Assembly: GCF_029892155.1 (NCBI RefSeq)
Contig: NZ_JARZAG010000042.1
Location: 1-52,104, forward strand
Direction of reading: 5' to 3'
DNA: 52,104 nt
From: Kitasatospora sp. GAS204B
Lineage (GTDB): Bacteria > Actinomycetota > Actinomycetes > Streptomycetales > Streptomycetaceae
Made by a program: the position numbers and the translations under genes. Each line of letters starts with the position of its first letter. Positions within the stretch are counted from its first letter, which is position 1. The notes beneath the pieces were generated by a model that did no database searches, was not told the origin of the DNA, and saw only the letters and a list, made by a program, of their open reading frames with translations. Shown here one piece after another: positions 1-8,505 of the stretch.

Positions 1-237
1 GCCGTGGTCGCGGCCTTCACGGTGGTGAACGACCGTCCGTTGACCGTGATCGCCACCAACGAGGAGGCCCGCGCGCGCGGCGTCAAGGCCGGTGAGCTGG
101 TCCGCACCGCCGCCAAGACGCTCGGCGGTGGCGGTGGCGGCAAGGACGACGTGGCCCAGGGCGGCGGCAGCAACCCGGCCGCCGTCGGCGAGGCCATCGA
201 GGCCGTCCGCGCCCTGGTCGCGGAGCGCACCGCCTGA
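1..237 (+). CDS. alaS: Alanyl-tRNA synthetase, C-terminal end (partial)
   Basis: The reading frame is open from the first base, so only the last 78 codons are present. The peptide carries the end of the DHHA1/C-Ala region of AlaS: a short beta-strand segment (AAFTVVNDR), then the family's glycine-rich tail GGGGGGKDD followed by AQGGG. AlaS charges tRNA-Ala in the cytoplasm, and this C-terminal part helps dimerisation and tRNA contact. The TGA stop overlaps the ruvX ATG by one base, so the two are translationally coupled. The alaS-ruvX-mltG-aroE order is the standard Streptomyces arrangement. Identity is firm; the domain order upstream cannot be seen. Confidence 0.93.
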   Translation, partial: AVVAAFTVVNDRPLTVIATNEEARARGVKAGELVRTAAKTLGGGGGGKDDVAQGGGSNPAAVGEAIEAVRALVAERTA

Positions 238-743
238 TGGAGCCTCAGCTGCCGCACTCCTCGCAGGCCGAGGAGCCGAAGCCCTGGCGCCGGGGTCGGC
301 GGATCGCCGTCGACGTCGGTGACGCGCGGATCGGGGTCGCCTCCTGCGACCCCGACGGGCTGATCGCCACGCCCGTGGAGACGGTCCCCGCCGGGGGCCG
401 CTCCCAGGCGCGGCTCAAGGCGATCGTCGAGGAGTACGAGGCGATCGAGGTGGTGGTCGGCCTGCCGCGCTCGCTCAGCGGCAAGGAGGGCCCGGCGGCC
501 GAGAAGGTCCGCGGCTACGCGGGCCGGCTCGCCGCGCTGCTCGCCCCGGTGCCGGTCCGGCTGGTGGACGAGCGGATGACCACGGTCACCGCGGCCCAGG
601 GCATGCGTGCCTCCGGCGTGAAGGCCAAGAAGGGCCGGGCGGCGATCGACCAGGCCGCCGCCGTGGTGATCCTGCAGAGCGCCCTGGAGGCCGAACGAGT
701 GAGCGGTCGGGCGCCCGGCGAGAGTGTCGTGCCGGTCGGCTGA
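237..743 (+). CDS. ruvX: Putative pre-16S rRNA nuclease / Holliday-junction resolvase-like protein YqgF
   Basis: 168 residues with the RNase H-like YqgF fold. The first strand RIAVDVGDARIGVA carries the catalytic Asp, a middle motif VVVGLPRSLSG follows, and the C-terminal RLVDERMTT and AIDQAAAVVIL segments supply the remaining acidic residues (E and D). Family members trim the 5' end of 16S rRNA in E. coli; a resolvase role was proposed earlier. The gene overlaps alaS by one base and is followed by a perfect 32-bp palindrome. An N-terminal extension of about 20 residues precedes the fold, as is usual in actinobacteria. Family identity is strong; cellular function is taken from the family. Confidence 0.93.
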   Translation: MEPQLPHSSQAEEPKPWRRGRRIAVDVGDARIGVASCDPDGLIATPVETVPAGGRSQARLKAIVEEYEAIEVVVGLPRSLSGKEGPAAEKVRGYAGRLAALLAPVPVRLVDERMTTVTAAQGMRASGVKAKKGRAAIDQAAAVVILQSALEAERVSGRAPGESVVPVG

Positions 744-767
744 TCAGCCGGTCCTACCGTGTGATCA

Positions 768-799
768 GGGGCTCGTCCGGACGCGTCCGGACGAGCCCC
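768..799. terminator. 32-bp perfect palindrome after ruvX
   Basis: Arms 768-781 (GGGGCTCGTCCGGA) and 786-799 pair perfectly around CGCG, so the whole 32 bp is self-complementary. There is no T-run, typical of Streptomyces terminators. It lies between ruvX and the first mltG and probably ends or attenuates the alaS-ruvX transcript. Confidence 0.6.
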
Positions 800-836
800 C
801 ATCGCATGTGGGTAGGCCGACACCAGGGGCGACGCG

Positions 837-2102
837 ATGGACCAGGACGCGCTGCCCGGCCTGACGCCGGGCCATCTCGGAGCTCCGGCACAGGAGCCGC
901 CGCCGCAACCGCTGCCGCCGCAGGCCGTGAGCCCGGCGGACCACCACGAGGGTGAGCCGGTCACCGGCGCGTTCGGCTGGACCTTCGACACCGCGGACCA
1001 GCCGCCGCCCACCGGGCCCGACCGCACCGGCCTGGCCCTCGGGCTGAGCCTGCTGCTGCTCGGGCTGCTGGCCGGGGGTGCGCTGCTGGTCGCCGGCGCG
1101 CTCCTCGATCGGACCGCCCCCACCAGGCCGGCCGACTACGCGGGCGGCGGCACCGGCACCGTGCTGGAGGTCTCCGTCCCGCAGGGCGCCAGCCTCACCC
1201 AGATCGGCAGGCTGCTGCAGCAGAACGGCGTGGTGGCCAGCGTGCAGGCGTTCATCTCGACCGCCGGTGACAACGCCGGCCGGATCCAGCCCGGCACCTA
1301 CGCGCTGCGCCACCGGATGTCCTCCTACGCCGCGTTCGGGGTGCTCGACGACCCGGCCAACGCCAATGCGCTGACCATCCCGGAGGGCTTCCGGGCCGGC
1401 CAGGTCTACGCCGCGATCGATCAGCGGCTCAGCTTGCCGGCCGGCACGGCGCAGCAGACCGCCGCGCAGCACCTGAGCGAGCTGAACCTGCCCGACTACG
1501 CGGGCGGCAACATCGAGGGCCTGCTCTTCCCCTCCACCTACAGCGTGACCAAGGACACCACCGCGCTCGGCCTGCTCCAGGAGATGATCAAGCGCGGCAC
1601 CGGCGAGTACATGGCCGAGGGCCTGGACCACCCGGTGGTCGGCGGGCTGACGCCCTATCAGGCGCTGGTGCTGGCCAGCCTGGTGCAGGGGGAGTCGGAC
1701 AACCCGGACGACATGGCGAAGGTGGCCCGGGTGATCTACAACCGGCTGGCCCGTTCGATGCCACTGCAACTGGACTCCACCATCAACTACGCGCTGGGCC
1801 GCAGCACGCTGCACACCTCGGTCACCGACACCCAGCTGGACTCGCCGTTCAACACCTACCGGGCGCCCGGTCTGCCGCCCACCCCGATCGACAACCCCGG
1901 GCACGACGCGCTGCACGCGGCCCTGCAGCCCTCGCCCGGGGACTGGATCTACTTCGTCACAGTCCGCCCGGGGGACACCAGGTTCACTGACAGTGAGCAG
2001 CAGCACCGCAAGAACGTCGACGAGTTCAACGCCTACCAGGCCAAGCACGGTGGCTCACCCAGTGGTTCTCCCGGCGACTCACTCGGCGTGAGCGGTCGCT
2101 GA
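837..2102 (+). CDS. mltG: Endolytic murein transglycosylase MltG (first paralogue)
   Basis: 421 residues, type II membrane topology: a proline-rich cytoplasmic N-terminus, one membrane helix at about residues 64-90, then an extracytoplasmic YceG/MltG domain. The LysM-like part begins near LEVSVPQGAS (about 110) and the catalytic part contains ASLVQGES; its Glu286 aligns with the catalytic Glu218 of E. coli MltG. The conserved LPPTPIDNPG segment is present near the C-terminus. MltG cleaves nascent glycan strands and is thought to release growing peptidoglycan from the membrane. An AGGGG ribosome-binding site lies 7 nt before the ATG. A longer paralogue follows directly. Confidence 0.9.
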   Translation: MDQDALPGLTPGHLGAPAQEPPPQPLPPQAVSPADHHEGEPVTGAFGWTFDTADQPPPTGPDRTGLALGLSLLLLGLLAGGALLVAGALLDRTAPTRPADYAGGGTGTVLEVSVPQGASLTQIGRLLQQNGVVASVQAFISTAGDNAGRIQPGTYALRHRMSSYAAFGVLDDPANANALTIPEGFRAGQVYAAIDQRLSLPAGTAQQTAAQHLSELNLPDYAGGNIEGLLFPSTYSVTKDTTALGLLQEMIKRGTGEYMAEGLDHPVVGGLTPYQALVLASLVQGESDNPDDMAKVARVIYNRLARSMPLQLDSTINYALGRSTLHTSVTDTQLDSPFNTYRAPGLPPTPIDNPGHDALHAALQPSPGDWIYFVTVRPGDTRFTDSEQQHRKNVDEFNAYQAKHGGSPSGSPGDSLGVSGR

Positions 2103-2139
2103 CCACGCCGATCGGGCACGCAGCGCGAGGATGAGGGGC

Positions 2140-2176
2140 GGGGGGAGTACCGTGCGGTACGGTAACGTCTCCCCCC
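2140..2176. terminator. Hairpin between the two mltG genes
   Basis: Arms GGGGGGAG (2140-2147) and CTCCCCCC (2169-2176) enclose a second pairing TACCGT/ACGGTA (2148-2153 / 2159-2164). The structure sits 38 bp after the first mltG stop. It could terminate that gene, which would make the second paralogue independently transcribed. Confidence 0.5.
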
Positions 2177-2275
2177 AGGCGCTGCGCTTAGCACGCCGGT
2201 TCGAGATACTGCCGGGACGCCGTCCCGGACGGTCGGTCCGATCAACCGTCCGTCTCCGTCGGCCTAAGGGAATCG

Positions 2276-4195
2276 ATGACTGAACTGGGTCGGGGCTACG
2301 GCTCCCAGCCGTGGCACCCCGCCGAGCCCGGCTACGGTGAGCAGCCGCAGCGGGCCGCCTCCCCGGGCGACCAGGAGTACCTCCCGCAGGATCCGTACGG
2401 GCAGGGGCACCAGTACCCGGTGCAGGGCCAGGAGCAGTACGGCCAGCAGCAGACGTACGTGCCGATGGATCCGTACGCGCAGCAGCAGTGGCAGCAGCAA
2501 CAGCCGCAGTTGCCGCAGCAGCAGGGCTACCAGCAGTACCCGCAGCAGGGCGGCTATCCGCAGCAGAACGGGTACGCCCAGCCGCAGGGGTATCCGCAGC
2601 AGGGCGGCGGCTACCAGCAGCAGGTCCCGCAGCAGCAGGTTCCCCAGCAGCAGTTCCAGCAGCAGGCTCCGCAGCAGCAGTTCCCGCAGCAACAGGGCGC
2701 TCAGCAACAGCAGTTCCCGCAGCAACAGGGCGCTCAGCAACAGCAGGCCGCTCAGCAGCAGTTCGGGCAGCCGCGATTCGTCCAGCAGCAGGCTCCGCAG
2801 CAGCAGGCTGGCCAGCAGCAGTTCCCGCAGCAGCAGGTCCGGCAGCAGCAGCCGGCCGGTCCCGGTCCCGACGGTATCGACTGGGAGGCCGCGGCCGCCG
2901 CCCTGGACGCGCCCGCCGAGCCGGGCGCCGAGGAGCACTACGCCGAGGACGGCGAGTACGACGAGGCCGAGTACGCCGAAGGCGAGTTCGCCGAGGACGG
3001 CGAGTACCCGGAGCACGCCGAGGACGACTACGCCGACGGCGAGGAGCAGCACGACTCCTTCCTCGGCGCGGAGGACACCAGCGACGAGGCCCTGGCCAAG
3101 CGCAAGGCGAAGGGCAAGAAGACCGGCCGCCGCAACGGCGGCGCCTGCCTGCTGGTGGCCCTGGTACTGCTCGGCGGCATGGGCGGTGCCGGCTGGTGGG
3201 GCTACGGCTTCTACCAGCGCACCTTCGGGCCGCCGGCGGACTTCAAGGGCGCCGGCACCGGCAAGGTGCAGATCCAGATCCCGGACGGAGCCTCGGCCAG
3301 CCAGATGGCGCAGGTGCTGAAGGACGCGGACGTGGTGAAGAGCACCGGCGCCTTCAACAACGCCTACACCAAGGCGAACAAGCCGATCCAGCCGGGCTAC
3401 TACGACATGCAGAAGGAGATGTCCGGCGACTCGGCCGTGGCGCTGATGATCAGCGAGGCCGGTGGCGATTCGCTGATCATCCCCGAGGGCAAGAAGGCCT
3501 CGGACATCTACGCGATGATCGACACCAAGCTGAAGCTCGCCCCGGGCAGCACCGCCGCCGCGGAGAAGGCGAACGCGGCCAACCTGGGTCTGCCCGCCTA
3601 CACGGGCAACAACCCCGAGGGCTTCCTGTGGCCGACCAAGTACTCGGTCGCCCCGGGCATGAAGCCGGAGGACCTGCTGAAGCAGATGGTCAGCAACGCG
3701 CTCAGCCAGTACTCCCAGCTCAACCTGGACAGCGCGGCCGCGTCGATCGGCCTGAAGAACGCGTACGACGTGATCACCGAGGCGAGCATCCTGCAGGCCG
3801 AGGGCAACAACGTCGCCGACTTCGGCAAGATGGCCCGGGTGATCCAGAACCGCCTGGCCAACCAGCCCGACGTGCACCACACGCTGGGCATGGACACCAC
3901 GCTGCAGTACGCGGTCGGTTCCAAGACGCTGACCGAGGCGCAGATCAACGACGGCTCGAACAAGTACAACACCTACATCAACCCGGGCCTGCCGCCGACC
4001 CCGATCTCCAACCCGGGCGCGGACGCGATCCAGGCGGTGCTCAACCCGACTCCGGGCAACTGGCTGTTCTTCCTCGCGGTCAGCCCGACCGAGACGATCT
4101 TCTCCGCCTCGGGGGACGACTTCAAGAAGAACGTCAAGGACTACTGCACCCAGCACGGTCAGACCTACAACGCGTCGCGTCAGACCTGTAATTGA
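2276..4195 (+). CDS. mltG: Endolytic murein transglycosylase MltG with long Gln-rich N-terminus (second paralogue)
   Basis: 639 residues. Residues 1 to about 195 are low-complexity, dominated by Gln with Pro, Tyr and Gly (many PQQQ and QQY repeats). Residues about 205-270 are acidic (Glu/Asp-rich), then come a basic stretch (KRKAKGKKTGRR), a membrane helix at about 289-311 and an extracytoplasmic MltG domain. The catalytic Glu is Glu509 in ASILQAEG, and LPPTPISNPG is present. Function should be cleavage of nascent peptidoglycan strands at the membrane. The disordered cytoplasmic tail may recruit other growth or division proteins (inference). The DNA of the tail is a CAG-type repeat tract that could vary in length. 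Two adjacent paralogues is unusual. Confidence 0.9.
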   Translation: MTELGRGYGSQPWHPAEPGYGEQPQRAASPGDQEYLPQDPYGQGHQYPVQGQEQYGQQQTYVPMDPYAQQQWQQQQPQLPQQQGYQQYPQQGGYPQQNGYAQPQGYPQQGGGYQQQVPQQQVPQQQFQQQAPQQQFPQQQGAQQQQFPQQQGAQQQQAAQQQFGQPRFVQQQAPQQQAGQQQFPQQQVRQQQPAGPGPDGIDWEAAAAALDAPAEPGAEEHYAEDGEYDEAEYAEGEFAEDGEYPEHAEDDYADGEEQHDSFLGAEDTSDEALAKRKAKGKKTGRRNGGACLLVALVLLGGMGGAGWWGYGFYQRTFGPPADFKGAGTGKVQIQIPDGASASQMAQVLKDADVVKSTGAFNNAYTKANKPIQPGYYDMQKEMSGDSAVALMISEAGGDSLIIPEGKKASDIYAMIDTKLKLAPGSTAAAEKANAANLGLPAYTGNNPEGFLWPTKYSVAPGMKPEDLLKQMVSNALSQYSQLNLDSAAASIGLKNAYDVITEASILQAEGNNVADFGKMARVIQNRLANQPDVHHTLGMDTTLQYAVGSKTLTEAQINDGSNKYNTYINPGLPPTPISNPGADAIQAVLNPTPGNWLFFLAVSPTETIFSASGDDFKKNVKDYCTQHGQTYNASRQTCN

Positions 4196-4256
4196 CCGGT
4201 CGCGCCCGATCGGCCGTGCCTGATCACCGAAACTGCACCTGCCCTGAAGAGGCCCC

Positions 4257-5099
4257 GTGATGACCAACCGGCCACGCCGTGCCGCCGTGCTCGGCTCGCC
4301 GATCGCCCACTCGCTCTCGCCGGTGCTGCACAACGCGGCCTACCGGGCGCTGGGCCTGGACGGCTGGGAGTACGGCCGCTTCGAGGTGGACGAGGCCGGC
4401 CTGCCCGGCTTCCTCGCCGACCTGGAACCGGGCGGCTGGGCGGGGTTCTCGCTGACCATGCCGCTGAAGCGGGCGGTGATCCCGCTGCTGGACGAGGTGA
4501 GCGCGACGGCGCTGGCGGTGGACGCGGTGAACACCCTGGTGTTCGAGGCGGACGGGCGGCGCACCGGGGACAACACCGATGTGCCGGGCCTGGTCGCGGC
4601 GTTGCGCGAGCGCGGCATCGAGCGGGTGCCGGCGGCGGCCGTGCTGGGGGCGGGCGCCACCGCCGCCTCCGCGCTGGCCGCGCTCGGCCGGCTGGGGGCG
4701 GGCGAGGTGACCGTGTACGTCCGCGGTCCGCAGCGCGCGCGGGAGATGAGCGAACTCGGCGAGCGGCTCGGGGTGGCGGTGCGCACCGCCGACTGGGAGT
4801 ACGGCGCCGAGGCGCTGGCCGGCCCGCTGACCATCGCCACCACGCCGGTCGGCGCCACCGATGCCTTCGCGGCGCGGCTGACCGCCACCCCCGGTGCCCT
4901 GTTCGACGTGCTCTACCACCCCTGGCCGACGCCGCTGGCGGCCGCCTGCGCCGAGCGCGGGGCGACCGTGCTCGGCGGTCTCGACCTGCTGGTCCACCAG
5001 GCGGTGCTGCAGTGCGAGCGGTTCACCGGCGTCACCCCGGGCCCGCTGGCCGCGATGCGGGCGGCGGGCGAGGCGGCGCTGGCGCAGACCCGGGCCTGA
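4257..5099 (+). CDS. aroE: Shikimate dehydrogenase
   Basis: 280 residues. Catalyses NADPH-dependent reduction of 3-dehydroshikimate to shikimate in the cytoplasm. The N-terminal substrate domain has SPIAHSLSP and the catalytic Lys71 in TMPLKRA; NTDVPG carries the conserved Asp108. The NADP-binding Rossmann loop is GAGATA, and LDLLVHQAVLQ is the C-terminal signature. GTG at 4257 and ATG at 4260 are adjacent in-frame starts; a GAAGAGG ribosome-binding site precedes both. It is convergent with a small membrane-protein gene and is separated from aroC, so it is not in the aroCKBQ operon. Confidence 0.95.
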   Translation: MMTNRPRRAAVLGSPIAHSLSPVLHNAAYRALGLDGWEYGRFEVDEAGLPGFLADLEPGGWAGFSLTMPLKRAVIPLLDEVSATALAVDAVNTLVFEADGRRTGDNTDVPGLVAALRERGIERVPAAAVLGAGATAASALAALGRLGAGEVTVYVRGPQRAREMSELGERLGVAVRTADWEYGAEALAGPLTIATTPVGATDAFAARLTATPGALFDVLYHPWPTPLAAACAERGATVLGGLDLLVHQAVLQCERFTGVTPGPLAAMRAAGEAALAQTRA

Positions 5100-5114
5100 C
5101 CGTCCCGGCCGGTC

Positions 5115-5150
5115 GACGGTCCGTCAGGACAGCGGGGTTGACGGACCGTC
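5115..5150. terminator. Bidirectional terminator between aroE and the membrane-protein gene
   Basis: Perfect 12-bp arms GACGGTCCGTCA (5115-5126) and TGACGGACCGTC (5139-5150) with a 12-nt loop, between convergent genes. The right arm reaches the stop codon of the minus-strand gene. Confidence 0.6.
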
Positions 5151-5400
5151 AGTGCGCCGAGCGCGGCGCGCGGCCGCGCAGTACGGCTATCAGCCCGGTC
5201 AGTGAGACCACCGCCCAGACGCCTTCGAGCAGCAGGAACCCCCACTGGGCGGTGAGCGCGGCCTGGGTGGCCAGGATCGCCGAGCCGCAGAGGTTGAGCA
5301 GCAGGTAGCTGCGGGCCCGGGCGTCCAGCCGGCCCCACTGGGCCAGCGCGAACGGGATCAGGATGAGAATCGAACCGAGGACCTGGACGAGCTGCTCCAT
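5149..5400 (-). CDS. Small three-helix membrane protein (CBU_0592-like family)
   Basis: 83 residues with three predicted membrane helices: about 5-20 (VLGSILILIPFALAQW), 32-48 (LLLNLCGSAILATQAAL) and 52-72 (WGFLLLEGVWAVVSLTGL). The pattern LLLNLxGSAxLA followed by WGFLLLEGVWAxVSL resembles the CBU_0592 family of small bacterial membrane proteins, whose function is not known. A strong AGGAGG ribosome-binding site lies 7 nt before the ATG. A gene of this kind also stands between aroE and aroC in Streptomyces relatives, so position is conserved although the link to shikimate synthesis is unexplained. Confidence 0.75.
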   Translation of the reverse strand: MEQLVQVLGSILILIPFALAQWGRLDARARSYLLLNLCGSAILATQAALTAQWGFLLLEGVWAVVSLTGLIAVLRGRAPRSAH

Positions 5401-5702
5401 GGCGGCACCCTCCTACCGGGTTGCGTCGTCTTGTCGGTCCGGGTACGGCGCGTCTCGTCCGGTGGCCGCGGTGCCGCGGTCGCCTTCCATTGTGCCCCAG
5501 CCGGTCAAGGGTTCGAAAGCCTGGGTGGAACAGGCCAGGTCAGCGATGGGACGCGACTGTCCGCTCCCCGGACCGCGGCCCGTTCGCGTTCGCGAACGTG
5601 AAAGGATCGGAGCAGGGCTCGACAGGTGCGGGCCCGCAGACCGAACCCTGGCCGGGAGCGCGGTGCGAGTGCCGCGACCGGACCGCTGACGAAGGAGCAC
5701 CG
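5401..5702. other. Divergent intergenic region before aroC
   Basis: 302 bp between the small membrane-protein gene and aroC. It holds the ribosome-binding sites of both genes and must hold two promoters, but I see no clear -35/-10 pair. The aroC frame happens to stay open back to 5421, but homology of AroC starts at 5703. A short repeat built of TTCGCG lies at 5582-5595. Confidence 0.4.
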
Positions 5703-6887
5703 TTGGGTACGTTGCGCTGGCTCACGGCGGGGGAGTCGCACGGCCCCGCCCTGGTCGCCACCCTGGAGGGCCTGCCCGCCGGCGTGCCCGTGACCACCGC
5801 CGCCGTCGCGCAGGCGCTGGCCCGCCGCCGGCTCGGCTACGGGCGCGGCGCCCGGATGAAGTTCGAGCAGGACGAGGTCACCTTCCTCGGCGGGGTGCGG
5901 CACGGCGAGACCATGGGCAGCCCGGTGGCGATCATGGTCGGCAACACCGAGTGGCCCAAGTGGGAGCAGGTGATGTCGGCCGACCCGGTCGACCCCGAGA
6001 TCCTCGCCGGCCTGGCCCGCAACGAGGCGCTCACCCGCCCCCGGCCCGGCCACGCCGACCTGGCCGGCATGCAGAAGTACTCGATCGACGAGGCCCGCCC
6101 GATCCTGGAGCGCGCCAGCGCCCGGGAGACCGCCGCCCGGGTCGCGCTCGGCGTGGTGGCCCGCTCCTTCCTGAAGGAGACCTGCGGCATCGAGATCGTC
6201 TCGCACGTGGTGGAGCTGGGCGCCGCCAAGGCTCCGGGCGGCGTCCTGCCGCTGCCCGCCGACGAGGCCCGGCTCGACGAGGACCCGGTGCGCTGCCTGG
6301 ACGCGGACGCCGCCAAGCGGATGGTCGCCGAGATCGACCAGGCCCACAAGGACGGCGACACGCTCGGCGGTGTGGTCGAGGTGCTCGCCTACGGCGTGCC
6401 GGTGGGCCTGGGCTCGCACGTGCACTGGGACCGTCGCCTCGACGCGCGACTGGCCGCCGCGCTGATGGGCATCCAGGCGATCAAGGGCGTCGAGGTCGGC
6501 GACGGCTTCGAGCTGGCCCGGATCCCCGGCTCGCAGGCGCACGACGAGATCGTGCCGACCCCGGACGGTGTCAGGCGCGCCTCGGGCCGCTCCGGCGGCA
6601 CCGAGGGCGGGCTGTCCACCGGTGAACTGCTGCGGGTGCGGGCCGCGATGAAGCCGATCGCCACCGTGCCGCGCGCGCTGCGCACCATCGACGTGCGCAC
6701 CGGCGAGGAGGCCAAGGCGCACCACCAGCGCTCCGACGTCTGCGCGGTGCCGGCCGCCGGCATCGTCGCCGAGGCGATGGTCGCGCTGGTGCTGGCCGAC
6801 GCGGTGAGCGAGAAGTTCGGCGGCGACCACGTGAGCGAGACCCGGCGCAACGTCCAGGGCTACCTCGACCACCTGATCGTCCGATGA
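5703..6887 (+). CDS. aroC: Chorismate synthase
   Basis: 394 residues from a TTG start at 5703, chosen because AAGGAG lies 5 nt upstream and the protein then begins as the family does (LRWLTAGESHG). It converts 5-enolpyruvylshikimate-3-phosphate to chorismate and needs reduced FMN. Signatures: RRLGYGRGARM, RPGHADLAG, RASARETAARVA, RSGGTEGG and QRSDVCAVPAAG. The stop overlaps the aroK start (ATGA), starting a tight aroC-K-B-Q operon. Length is normal for the family. Confidence 0.96.
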   Translation: MGTLRWLTAGESHGPALVATLEGLPAGVPVTTAAVAQALARRRLGYGRGARMKFEQDEVTFLGGVRHGETMGSPVAIMVGNTEWPKWEQVMSADPVDPEILAGLARNEALTRPRPGHADLAGMQKYSIDEARPILERASARETAARVALGVVARSFLKETCGIEIVSHVVELGAAKAPGGVLPLPADEARLDEDPVRCLDADAAKRMVAEIDQAHKDGDTLGGVVEVLAYGVPVGLGSHVHWDRRLDARLAAALMGIQAIKGVEVGDGFELARIPGSQAHDEIVPTPDGVRRASGRSGGTEGGLSTGELLRVRAAMKPIATVPRALRTIDVRTGEEAKAHHQRSDVCAVPAAGIVAEAMVALVLADAVSEKFGGDHVSETRRNVQGYLDHLIVR

Positions 6888-7417
6888 GCGGTCCCAAGGT
6901 CGTCCTGGTCGGCCCGCCCGGTGCGGGCAAGAGCACGGTGGGCCGGCTGCTCGCCGAGCGGCTCGGCTGCGCCTTCCGGGACACCGACGCCGACATCGAG
7001 CAGCGTGCGGGCAAGCCGATCCCGGAGATCTTCATCGAGGACGGCGAGCCGCACTTCCGCGCGCTGGAGGCCGCGGCGGTCGCCACCGCGCTGGCCGACC
7101 ACGACGGCGTGCTCGCGCTCGGCGGCGGTGCGGTCATGGCCGACGCCACCCGGGCGCTGCTGGCCGGACGCCCGGTGGTCTACCTGGAGGTGGCGTTGCA
7201 CGACGCCGTCAAGCGGGTCGGCCTGGACGCCCCGCGCCCGCTGCTCGCGGTCAACCCGCGCCAGCAGTGGCGCGAGCTGATGGAGCGTCGCCGCCCGCTC
7301 TACCTGGAGGTGGCCGCCGCCGCGGTCGCCACCGAGGGGCTCACCCCCGAGCAGGTCGCGGACGCGGTACTGACCTCCCTGAATCCGACATCCGGTCTGG
7401 AAACGAAGGACGCATGA
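6884..7417 (+). CDS. aroK: Shikimate kinase
   Basis: 177 residues. ATP-dependent phosphorylation of shikimate. Walker A is GPPGAGKST (residues 10-18), the shikimate-binding Asp/Arg lie in DTDADIE and FRALE, and the GGGAV loop follows. A lid arginine is in DAPRPLL. It overlaps aroC and aroB by 4 bp at each end (ATGA), consistent with translational coupling. Confidence 0.95.
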   Translation: MSGPKVVLVGPPGAGKSTVGRLLAERLGCAFRDTDADIEQRAGKPIPEIFIEDGEPHFRALEAAAVATALADHDGVLALGGGAVMADATRALLAGRPVVYLEVALHDAVKRVGLDAPRPLLAVNPRQQWRELMERRRPLYLEVAAAAVATEGLTPEQVADAVLTSLNPTSGLETKDA

Positions 7418-8505
7418 GCACCGACACCGTCACCATCCACGTCGGCGGCGCGGCCGGCCACGCCCCGTACGACGTGCTGATCGGGCATCAACTGCTGGGC
7501 GAGCTCAGCGGGTTGATCGGCAATCAGGCCAAGCGGGTGGCGATCATCCACCCCGAGGCGCTGGAAGCCACCGGCGAGGCGATCCGCGAGGACCTGGCCG
7601 GCGAGGGCTACGAGGCGATCGCGCTCCAGGTGCCGAACGCCGAGGACGCCAAGAGCGCCGAGGTGGCCGCCTACTGCTGGTCGGTGCTCGGGCAGACCGG
7701 CTTCACCCGCTCCGATGTGATCATCGGTCTGGGCGGTGGCGCGACCACCGACCTGGCCGGTTTCGTCGCCGCGAGCTGGCTGCGCGGCGTGCGCTGGATC
7801 GCGATGCCCACCACGCTGCTCGGCATGGTCGACGCGGCGGTCGGCGGCAAGACCGGCATCAACATCGCCGAGGGCAAGAACCTGGTCGGCGCCTTCCACC
7901 CGCCGGCCGGCGTGCTGGCCGACCTGGCGACCCTGGAGACCGTGCCCAAGCACGACTACGTCTCCGGCCTGGCCGAGGTGATCAAGTGCGGTTTCATCGC
8001 CGATCCGGTCATCCTCGACCTGGTGGAGGCCGACCCGGAGGGTGCCAGGACCCCGGCGGGCCCGCACACCGTGGAGCTGATCCGGCGGGCCATCCAGGTC
8101 AAGGCCGACGTGGTCTCCGGCGACCTCAAGGAGTCGGGCCTGCGGGAGATCCTCAACTACGGCCACACCCTGGCCCACGCGATCGAGCGCAACGAGCGGT
8201 ACAAGTGGCGGCACGGCGCGGCGGTCTCGGTCGGCATGGTCTTCGCCGCCGAACTCGGCCGGCTCGCGGGCCGGTTGGACGACGAGACGGCCGACCGGCA
8301 CCGCGCCGTGCTGGCCTCGGTCGGCCTGCCGCTGAGCTACCGGGCGGACGCCTGGCCGAAGTTGCTCGACGCCATGAAGGTCGACAAGAAGTCGCGTGGT
8401 GACCTGCTGCGCTTCATCGTGCTCGACGGCCTGGCCAAGACCTCGGTGCTGGAGGGCCCGGACCCGTCGTTGCTGGTCGCGGCCTACGCGGAGGTCTCCT
8501 CGTGA
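7414..8505 (+). CDS. aroB: 3-Dehydroquinate synthase
   Basis: 363 residues; ATG at 7414 overlaps the aroK stop and has GAAGGA upstream. Converts DAHP to 3-dehydroquinate using NAD and a divalent metal. Visible motifs: GGGATTDLAGF (NAD/substrate), PTTLLGMVDAAVGGKTGIN, KNLVGAFHPP, and the metal-binding LNYGHTLAHAIE with HGAAVSVGM; KVDKKSRGD is the C-terminal signature. Middle gene of the aroC-K-B-Q operon. Confidence 0.96.
   Translation: MSTDTVTIHVGGAAGHAPYDVLIGHQLLGELSGLIGNQAKRVAIIHPEALEATGEAIREDLAGEGYEAIALQVPNAEDAKSAEVAAYCWSVLGQTGFTRSDVIIGLGGGATTDLAGFVAASWLRGVRWIAMPTTLLGMVDAAVGGKTGINIAEGKNLVGAFHPPAGVLADLATLETVPKHDYVSGLAEVIKCGFIADPVILDLVEADPEGARTPAGPHTVELIRRAIQVKADVVSGDLKESGLREILNYGHTLAHAIERNERYKWRHGAAVSVGMVFAAELGRLAGRLDDETADRHRAVLASVGLPLSYRADAWPKLLDAMKVDKKSRGDLLRFIVLDGLAKTSVLEGPDPSLLVAAYAEVSS

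Noticed and set aside
5421..5702. Upstream extension of aroC by 94 codons
   Set aside because: The frame is open, but the extra residues are Arg/Cys-rich with no family similarity, and a good AAGGAG lies at the right distance from TTG 5703.
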